This document shows, piece by piece, positions 5,807 to 11,616 of a stretch of 11,616 bases of DNA. The stretch is from Bdellovibrionaceae bacterium UBA2351 (GTDB lineage: Bacteria > Bdellovibrionota > Bdellovibrionia > Bdellovibrionales > Bdellovibrionaceae). The notes below the pieces were generated by a model. It saw only the letters and a list, made by a program, of their open reading frames with translations, was not told where the DNA came from and ran no database searches. Within the stretch, counting starts at the first letter, position 1; the number at the start of each line of letters is the position of its first letter. The DNA is taken from contig DDTZ01000051.1 of the NCBI GenBank assembly GCA_002344565.1, forward strand, positions 2,646-14,261, in the 5' to 3' direction. A program made the translations under genes and the position numbers.

Positions 5807-6817
5807 ATGAACGCATCAGGCACTAAGTATTCAGCACAAATCCAAAAAGACTCACTGGCGTTGGCTCAATGGTATGAAGCTAATCAGCGCAAGTTACCAT
5901 GGCGTGAATCCAAGAACCCCTACTTTATCTGGATCTCTGAGGTCATGCTCCAGCAAACGACTGTTGCCGCCGTTATGCCCTACTTCGATCGATTCATTAA
6001 CCGCTTCCCAACATTAGAATCACTGGCCGATGCGCCGATTGAAGACGTTTTAGAAATGTGGAGCGGTCTGGGCTATTATAGTCGCGCTCGCAATCTACAT
6101 AAGTCCGCGAAAGCCCTGCGCCAAGGACCATTCCCGACAACCTATCAAAAATTAATCGAGTTTCCTGGGCTTGGACCTTACACCGCTCGCGCTGTAACAA
6201 GCATCGCGTTTGGCGATCGCGCTGGCGTCGTTGATGGCAACGTTATTCGCGTACTAAGCCGTCGCTGGGGACTAGCGCTTGAGTTTTGGAAAACAAAAGA
6301 AAAAGACAAACTTCAAGTCATTGCGGACGACTTAGTTCAATATGCTGATCCAAGTATGGTGAACCAAGGGCTCATGGAACTAGGTGCTACCGTGTGTTCC
6401 AAAGAAAAACCGATATGTGGTTTATGTCCATGGCGCACACGTTGCGTAGCCTTAAAGACTGGCCAAATTGCGTCTCTACCACTTAAGAAACCTAAAAAAG
6501 AAAAATCTCTTTGGTTGTACAGCCCGGATATCGTTCAGAATAAAATGCAGATCCTATTTACTAAAAATTTAGAGATCCCAGTCCTAAGCCGAATGTGGAT
6601 GATTCCCGGCGAGATTCAAAAAATCACTAAAAAACCAATGAAATATGACTTCACTCATTCCGTGACAGATCACATAATATACGTAGTATCAAAAAAGCCG
6701 CGTCTAGACAAAAAATCAGCAGAAACTGAAGTTCTGAAGTGGATCGCATTAAATGAAGTTGGGAAATTTTCTCAAAGTTCCTTGACGAAAAAACTCCTAA
6801 AAAAGTGGGACCTCTAG
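5807..6817 (+). CDS. mutY: A/G-specific adenine DNA glycosylase MutY
   Basis: MutY removes adenine mispaired with 8-oxoguanine or guanine, starting base-excision repair. The start at ATG 5807 gives 336 residues. A TTG at 5789 is in frame but has no ribosome site, and AGG lies 6 bases before the ATG. The catalytic core is complete: LPWRES (30-35), SEVMLQQT with catalytic Glu45, GLGYYSRARNLHK (88-99), the helix-hairpin-helix FPGLGPYTARAV (119-130), and VVDGNVIRVLSR with Asp143. The 4Fe-4S loop is C-x6-C-x2-C-x5-C (Cys197, 204, 207, 213). The C-terminal domain, which resembles NUDIX and recognises 8-oxoguanine, is present, with FTHS at 282-285. Length is near that of E. coli MutY (350). It is probably a cytoplasmic housekeeping gene; the next gene starts about 50-60 bases downstream. 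Confidence 0.97.
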   Translation: MNASGTKYSAQIQKDSLALAQWYEANQRKLPWRESKNPYFIWISEVMLQQTTVAAVMPYFDRFINRFPTLESLADAPIEDVLEMWSGLGYYSRARNLHKSAKALRQGPFPTTYQKLIEFPGLGPYTARAVTSIAFGDRAGVVDGNVIRVLSRRWGLALEFWKTKEKDKLQVIADDLVQYADPSMVNQGLMELGATVCSKEKPICGLCPWRTRCVALKTGQIASLPLKKPKKEKSLWLYSPDIVQNKMQILFTKNLEIPVLSRMWMIPGEIQKITKKPMKYDFTHSVTDHIIYVVSKKPRLDKKSAETEVLKWIALNEVGKFSQSSLTKKLLKKWDL

Positions 6818-6870
6818 ATTGAGGTCTAACCCCACGACGATTTGATGATTTAGTGGCTAGATTTGCTATT

Positions 6871-7866
6871 ATGAATTCTATGTTCATACATTTTCCGAAA
6901 TTACTGTTGGGCGCGACCACCTTGCTGGTGCTTGCAAATTGTAGCACCAGCAAACCGAAGCCCACATTGACTCCTACGACAGTTACCATTTCTACTGGAA
7001 AAGATTCTGGCATTTCGGATATCGAGTGTTTTAATCCTCAATTTTCCTATCGAGGAGATCAAATTCTATATATTTGCCAAGAAAAACGATTCAACTCACA
7101 ACCTCAGTTATATGTTGAAGATTTGAACACCGGATTTCGCAAACAAGTCACGTTTCAAGATGGCAATTTAAAAGAACCGCATTTTTTGCGGCCCGATTTT
7201 CTAATTTATTTATCAAGCACCGATAAACGCAAAGAACATCTTCCGCTACTTACAGAAGTCACTAAACCGATCGATGAACTTGAGGTTTATTCGTTCGATT
7301 TGCGTAATGACGAAATCGAACGCATTACTGAAAATGATTTTGAGGAACTGGCTATTGCTCCGCTCAAACACATTGATCCAAAAATTGTATTTGTTCGCCT
7401 TGAAACTGGTACCTATAAAGTCTTTTTAAAAAACTTAGCCAACAAGAGTGAGAAGCTGATTTACAAAACCAGCAATAAAGTCACCGAAATCGGTGTTACG
7501 GAAGGCAATCAGGTCCTCATTGCCGAAGATACCGGCTATAAAAAGTGGGTACGCCTGATTGAAAACGATCAAAAACAAACTATATGGCCCGAACTGAAAA
7601 AAGAAGCGCAGTCCTTTTCTGTAGATCCAAAAACGGGTGACCTAGAATTTTTAGAGGCATCCAAAATCAAAACGTTTTCTCTGAAAAACCTTTGTGAAAG
7701 TGAAGTTTTTTCATTTCCTGGACCAGTCATGGAATTGCAACGCTCTCCTGTGGTTGAGAACTTATACGTTTATACGACTTTGGTTCAGGGCTTACGTCGC
7801 ATAGAACGCAAAGTTATTCCTAGAAACCCCACCCAGCCTTGCAAAAAAATTGTAAGACGGAGATAA
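6871..7866 (+). CDS. TolB-like beta-propeller lipoprotein
   Basis: The signal peptide ends VLANC, a good lipobox. The mature part has repeated propeller-type strands: FNPQFSYRGDQILYIC, then QLYVEDLNTGFRKQVTFQDG, then a later SFDLRNDEIERIT unit. This pattern of a named item, its value and 'R/K-x-V/I-T' resembles the PD40/WD40-like repeats of TolB. TolB itself is a soluble periplasmic protein, so this is a lipid-anchored relative, probably binding envelope proteins. The start is uncertain: ATG 6871 (331 residues), ATG 6880 (328) and GTG 6853 (337) are all in frame, and none has a clear ribosome site. TATTAT at 6867-6872 could be a -10 that would make ATG 6880 leaderless. The next gene starts 7 bases after the stop, so they form an operon. 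Confidence 0.75.
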   Translation: MNSMFIHFPKLLLGATTLLVLANCSTSKPKPTLTPTTVTISTGKDSGISDIECFNPQFSYRGDQILYICQEKRFNSQPQLYVEDLNTGFRKQVTFQDGNLKEPHFLRPDFLIYLSSTDKRKEHLPLLTEVTKPIDELEVYSFDLRNDEIERITENDFEELAIAPLKHIDPKIVFVRLETGTYKVFLKNLANKSEKLIYKTSNKVTEIGVTEGNQVLIAEDTGYKKWVRLIENDQKQTIWPELKKEAQSFSVDPKTGDLEFLEASKIKTFSLKNLCESEVFSFPGPVMELQRSPVVENLYVYTTLVQGLRRIERKVIPRNPTQPCKKIVRRR

Positions 7867-7873
7867 TTGTTTT

Positions 7874-8410
7874 ATGTATCACAAAATGAAAACAATAGTT
7901 TTAATTTGCCTGATTACCCTAACGTCTTGGTCAGCTCCATTTCCGGTCAGTGGGACTTCATTGATGACTGATCCAGAAGAAGGTCGTTTTCTTGAACCAC
8001 ACGGTTTTAGATTAAAAACGACAAATCTGAAATGGACACCTGTCCCTGATGAAAAGACATCTATCTTTCAAACATTTCGTTTCGCACCCGTGAATAATCA
8101 GACAGCTCAATTGACTGTGCGTAAAGACGAACTTGGTCAGCAGAAGAATTTAGAAGTGTACGCTAAAAAATGGATGCGCGAATACCCTCAGTATGGTTTT
8201 GAAATCCTAACCACAAAGAACATGCACTTAGGCGGCGGTGATGCGTTGTTAATAGATCTTGTTCATCGTGCCAAAAGCCAGCAAATACGCCAGCTCGTTC
8301 TGCATAAGAATAAAAAGATCGTAATTCTTACCTGCCTTGATGAAATCTCTAAGTTCCGCTCGACAGTTTCAGAATGTAACCAGATGATGACGTCCTTCTC
8401 CTGGAAATAA
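7874..8410 (+). CDS. Small exported protein of unknown function
   Basis: This 178-residue protein has an N-terminal signal peptide (hydrophobic stretch about 6-17, likely cleavage after SWSA near residue 21) and no lipobox. The mature region contains TAQLTVRKDELG, NLEVYAKKWMREYPQYGFEIL and GGGDALLIDLVHR, ending CNQMMTSFSW. The layout, with a strand-rich start, a YAKKW helix and a final SF-strand, recalls small PsbP/DUF1795-like exported proteins, but I cannot place it firmly. Two cysteines near the C-terminus (in ILTCLD and SECNQ) could form a disulfide. GGAG lies 11 bases before ATG 7874, overlapping the end of the previous gene. An internal ATG at 7886 has no ribosome site. It probably shares a transcript with the TolB-like gene. 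Confidence 0.75.
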   Translation: MYHKMKTIVLICLITLTSWSAPFPVSGTSLMTDPEEGRFLEPHGFRLKTTNLKWTPVPDEKTSIFQTFRFAPVNNQTAQLTVRKDELGQQKNLEVYAKKWMREYPQYGFEILTTKNMHLGGGDALLIDLVHRAKSQQIRQLVLHKNKKIVILTCLDEISKFRSTVSECNQMMTSFSWK

Positions 8411-8489
8411 TTTCTAAAAGGCTAATTAATCACTGATTTTTTGGCGTAATTCGATTAAAAATTTACCGAACCCTATATCGGTGGTTTTT

Positions 8490-9317
8490 ATGCTTAAAAT
8501 GCTTTTGGTTCTAATTTCTCTAAATGTGATGGCGACTGTGAAAAAACCTGAAGTTTTCACTGAACCAATCAAACTCAAAGACGTTCAAAAAAAATTAGTT
8601 TTCCCTGGAACCGTTCGTAGCCAAAAACAATCCCTAATACTTGCTGAAAATTCTGGTGTCGTAACTCGCTTAAAAAAACAATTGGGTTATTCGGTTAGCA
8701 AAAATGAAGTGATCGGCTACATTGAAAATCCAGATCCAGTTTATCAATATAAGCCACTGCCTATCCGTTCACCGATCGCGGGTCGAATCACTGACATGCG
8801 TTTTTTTGAAGGCTCTCAAGTTGAAAAAGGAACTCACATCATCACCATCACAGATCCAAAATCGCTTGTGGTTGAAGTGCAAGTTCCGGCAAAAGATATC
8901 GCGTCTTTGAAAATTGGTGGCCCGGCTGAATTCCATGCCAGCTCAAAATATCCAGTAAAACTTTTGGGCCTATCACCAACCCCGGACGCAAGCTCACTAA
9001 CTTCAATGGCTTTGTTTTCGTTTGCAGATTCAAAGCAAGTAGTCACTGCCGGACTGCAAGGCTCCGTCGAATACGTATCTTCTGTTAAAAAAATGATTTT
9101 GGTCAGTGAGTCTAACTTGATTCGTAAAGGTCAGAAAGTTTTCTTGCGCAAATACCAGGACGGTAAAGTCGTATTTGTTGAAGTTACGACTGGCGAGCGC
9201 GTTGAAGATCAAATTGAAATCTTGAGCGGCCTAAAAGAAGGCGACGAGTTTATTTCAAAAACCGCAAAACATATTAAAGACGGCGACGAAGTTACGAAAG
9301 CGGAATCTACGAACTAA
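8490..9317 (+). CDS. RND efflux periplasmic adaptor (membrane fusion protein), hairpinless
   Basis: These adaptors link an inner-membrane RND pump to an outer-membrane channel. ATG 8490 gives 275 residues, with GGTGG 5 bases upstream; the in-frame GTG at 8481 lies inside that ribosome site. A weak hairpin (ACCGA 8465-8469 with TCGGT 8478-8482) overlaps it. The signal peptide ends VMA (about residue 15), with no lipobox. Lipoyl half-motifs lie at about 47-79 (SGVVTRLKKQLGYSVSKNEV) and 90-122 (IRSPIAGRITDMRFFEGSQV). Only about 12 residues join them, so the long alpha-helical hairpin of typical adaptors is missing. A beta-barrel domain follows (SLVVEVQVPAKDI), then a membrane-proximal domain with IEILSGLKEGDEFI (242-255). 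The stop overlaps the permease ATG by one base, so the two are coupled. Confidence 0.88.
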   Translation: MLKMLLVLISLNVMATVKKPEVFTEPIKLKDVQKKLVFPGTVRSQKQSLILAENSGVVTRLKKQLGYSVSKNEVIGYIENPDPVYQYKPLPIRSPIAGRITDMRFFEGSQVEKGTHIITITDPKSLVVEVQVPAKDIASLKIGGPAEFHASSKYPVKLLGLSPTPDASSLTSMALFSFADSKQVVTAGLQGSVEYVSSVKKMILVSESNLIRKGQKVFLRKYQDGKVVFVEVTTGERVEDQIEILSGLKEGDEFISKTAKHIKDGDEVTKAESTN

Positions 9318-11616
9318 TGAAGTTCTTGTTTCAAAATCCGCTTCGGGTTTATTTAATTTTATTTATCTTATTTTGCGTAGGCTTATATTCAGGCACGCAG
9401 CTGCCCATTTCCTTGTTTCCTAACTCTTCGAAAGTTACTGTTCGTGTTTCTATTCCACTTTATTCGATGTCGCCACGAGATTTTTATCAAGACTATGGCT
9501 ATCGATTAGAATCCCAGTTACGCGCGCTGGAACTTAAGATCAACACCCTGACCGCCGAGTATTCCTACGGTGATGTGTCATACAAAATCGACTTCGATTG
9601 GTCCGTTGGCGGCGAACAAGCCCTTAGCAAAGTACGCGAAGTCATGGCTGGTACCAGTGCCGCCTTCCCTCAAACGATGCGAGAAAATTACTACGTAGAC
9701 AAGTGGTCTGAAAACCGCACATTCGTAGCTCTAGCTTTTTACAGTGATAAAAAATCTCCTGATGAAATCTACAATTTAATTCAGCCTACCCTCGAACCTG
9801 AAATACTTTCTGTAAAAGAAGTTCAAAGCGCCTATCTCTACAATCCTCAAAAGAAAGAAATCGTCCTTGAGTTTTTACCTGAAAAACTCTCATCGTTTGG
9901 ATTACATCCGTCTGACCTAGAAGGTGTGTTGAAAAGTGCAATGCGGGAATTTAATGGTGGCCGCATTGAATATCAGAACCGTCGCACACAAATCTACTTT
10001 GATCCATGGATCAAAACTAAAACGGATTTAGAAAACTTTTCTTTCTACATTGATCATAAAAGAATTGTCTATTTGAAAGACATTGCCGATATTCGAATGG
10101 GTAGCAACGAAACATCTCGAAATATATTTAGAACATCTGGCTCATCTGCTTTGATATTATGGGCGGGTCCTAAACCCGGAGCCAATGTAAAAGAAATGTC
10201 CGAGCAGATCATTACGATCGTAAATAACAATCAGAAACTTTGGCCTGAAGATATTCAATTCAAGTTTTTAGTTAATCCGGCAGAATTTATTAATTCCAGT
10301 GTAAATCACGTGGCCTTTGAGGTCATCTTAGCGGCGTTTCTTGCCGTAGTAATCCTGTTCCTATTCATCGGCTCTTTAAAAAACGTAATTACGGCCGCAG
10401 TTGAAATTCCTCTTAGCATCATCCTTGCGCTGATCTTAATGAAAATCTTCGATATGAATTTGAATTTGATTTCATTAGGTGGTTTAGCGCTGTCGGCCGG
10501 AATGAATGTCGACGCATCGGTTGTGGTTATCGAAAATATTTTTCGACATTTAAAACTGTATCCCAATCGTAGTAAACTGGACGTAATCGTCGGCGCCGTT
10601 TCTGAAGTCTACCAGCCGATTCTAGTCGCCACGCTGGCATCATTGATTGTTTTCTTCCCAATTATTTTCACAACGGGCTTAACAAACTCGCTGCTCGGTG
10701 ATTTAGCCAAAACGGTTATCTTTTCCCATGGTTTATCAGCTATTGTAGCACTTATTTTAGTTCCGACCGTCCGACTTCATTTTTCAGCCTGGTTTGCCAG
10801 TGAAGGCCATTCACCGATCGAGCCTGCTCTTGTTAAATTAGAAAACTTCTACGAACGCACCCTAGGCGTTTTGATTCGTAATAAAAAACTAGTGCTCTCG
10901 ATCTCCGTTGCAGTTTCCATAGTATTCATACTTTTTCTAACCGTTCTTCTACCACGCCTACCAAAAGAGTTAATCGGTAAGCCGGAAACAGATTGGTTAA
11001 TTGTCATTACGAATTCTAAAGATTGGCAGACGCTAGAAGATTTCGATGAAGGAGTTTCGGCCATTGATACTCACCTTCGTGAAAAATACGCAGACAAAAT
11101 TGACTATACGTTTTCCCAAATGGGCAATGGTTGGGGTAACGTGATGGTCCGCTTGAAAAACAAATCAGATTTGGAATTTCTAAAAAAAGAAGTTGAAAAA
11201 GAATATCCAGACACTCCAAATTTAAAAATCATGACGGAACCTTGGAATCCTTCGGAATTGGTCGTTCCAGACCCAGCGCCATTTGTTGTGCACATCACGG
11301 GCTCTGACACTAGAAAACGAGCCGAAATTGCCGAGTTGTTCCTGCAAGAACTGGAAGACCAGGATATTTTTCCTCGCACGCGCATTTTCCCAGATATCAC
11401 AAAGAACTACGCTTTGAATATCCGCACATACCGACCACAATATGAACCTAGTGCGATTTCGTCCTTTACGTTTCTATCTGGCCAACCCCGATATTTAATG
11501 TACGTAAAAGATCCAGTGACCGATAAATCGATTAACATCAGTGTTCAATTTCCTAAAAAATACACCCAGAGCTTAGAGTCTTTAAAATCGATGCCTTATT
11601 ACCAAAATCAACATGT
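9317..11616 (+). CDS. RND family efflux permease (3' end outside window)
   Basis: The frame is open from ATG 9317 to the window edge, giving 766 residues of a probable total near 1000. The ATG shares a base with the adaptor stop (TAATG). The layout is standard RND: a TM1 near 11-28, followed by the characteristic LPISLFPN; a periplasmic porter region with an FNGGRIEYQNRR stretch; TM2-TM6 from about residue 330, with the usual IENIFRH after TM4; a TM7 near 523-546; then the second porter half. In TM4 the sequence is MNVDASVVVIENI, with Asp399 present and Ala400 where AcrB has its second proton-relay Asp (407/408). A single Asp occurs in other RND branches, such as VDN- or VDG-type pumps. It is likely a proton-driven exporter with the adjacent adaptor; the substrate cannot be told. 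Confidence 0.93.
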   Translation, partial: MKFLFQNPLRVYLILFILFCVGLYSGTQLPISLFPNSSKVTVRVSIPLYSMSPRDFYQDYGYRLESQLRALELKINTLTAEYSYGDVSYKIDFDWSVGGEQALSKVREVMAGTSAAFPQTMRENYYVDKWSENRTFVALAFYSDKKSPDEIYNLIQPTLEPEILSVKEVQSAYLYNPQKKEIVLEFLPEKLSSFGLHPSDLEGVLKSAMREFNGGRIEYQNRRTQIYFDPWIKTKTDLENFSFYIDHKRIVYLKDIADIRMGSNETSRNIFRTSGSSALILWAGPKPGANVKEMSEQIITIVNNNQKLWPEDIQFKFLVNPAEFINSSVNHVAFEVILAAFLAVVILFLFIGSLKNVITAAVEIPLSIILALILMKIFDMNLNLISLGGLALSAGMNVDASVVVIENIFRHLKLYPNRSKLDVIVGAVSEVYQPILVATLASLIVFFPIIFTTGLTNSLLGDLAKTVIFSHGLSAIVALILVPTVRLHFSAWFASEGHSPIEPALVKLENFYERTLGVLIRNKKLVLSISVAVSIVFILFLTVLLPRLPKELIGKPETDWLIVITNSKDWQTLEDFDEGVSAIDTHLREKYADKIDYTFSQMGNGWGNVMVRLKNKSDLEFLKKEVEKEYPDTPNLKIMTEPWNPSELVVPDPAPFVVHITGSDTRKRAEIAELFLQELEDQDIFPRTRIFPDITKNYALNIRTYRPQYEPSAISSFTFLSGQPRYLMYVKDPVTDKSINISVQFPKKYTQSLESLKSMPYYQNQH

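Noticed and set aside
6805..6835. Hairpin at the mutY stop (GACCTC/GAGGTC with outer GTGG/CCAC)
   Set aside because: The stem is short and interrupted, with no T-tract after it, so it is not called a terminator.
6842..6872. Promoter TTGATG-N19-TATTAT before the TolB-like gene
   Set aside because: The 19-bp spacing is too long for a confident call and the gene's start codon is itself uncertain.
10306..11440. Several minus-strand open frames (60-98 codons) opposite the permease gene
   Set aside because: They lie antisense to a continuous, well-recognised RND frame, and their translations lack domains or credible starts.

Overview
The window looks like chromosome from a Bdellovibrio-type predatory bacterium or close relative (Bdellovibrionota). 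The DNA is moderately AT-rich. It holds a TIGR02147-type regulator, a family concentrated in Bdellovibrio and Fibrobacter, and five predicted lipoproteins, several of kinds typical of Bdellovibrio genomes. No tRNA, rRNA, CRISPR array, insertion sequence or phage gene was seen. The assignment rests on protein-family recognition only.

Left part (1-3731): a lipoprotein gene cut by the window edge (minus strand) is divergent from a TIGR02147 regulator (plus strand). The regulator converges, with a 4-base overlap, on a tight three-gene minus-strand operon: a TPR-bearing lipoprotein, a small exported protein and a GGGN/HE-motif lipoprotein. The truncated lipoprotein and the operon's first lipoprotein resemble each other at their N-termini. 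Upstream of each, in the same orientation, lies a 40-bp element rich in GTAAAC/GTTTAC half-sites (281-320 and 3692-3731, 29 of 40 positions identical, no gaps). The regulator's own promoter overlaps the first copy and appears to give a leaderless mRNA. This suggests a self-regulated regulator controlling two paralogous lipoprotein loci, which is the best candidate here for an undescribed system.

Middle (3732-5806): a structured intergenic stretch carries a 21-bp perfect inverted repeat and a strong terminator. It could encode a small RNA divergent from the lipoprotein operon. The terminator serves a second minus-strand operon: a periplasmic chalcone-isomerase-like protein, then a lipoprotein with five exact Met-Asp heptads. 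Both have codon use and ribosome sites suggesting high expression.

Right part (5807-11616, plus strand): mutY (adenine DNA glycosylase), a TolB-like beta-propeller lipoprotein, a small exported protein, and a two-gene RND efflux unit. That unit has a short periplasmic adaptor lacking the usual alpha-helical hairpin, translationally coupled to an RND permease that runs off the window end. No outer-membrane channel gene is visible.
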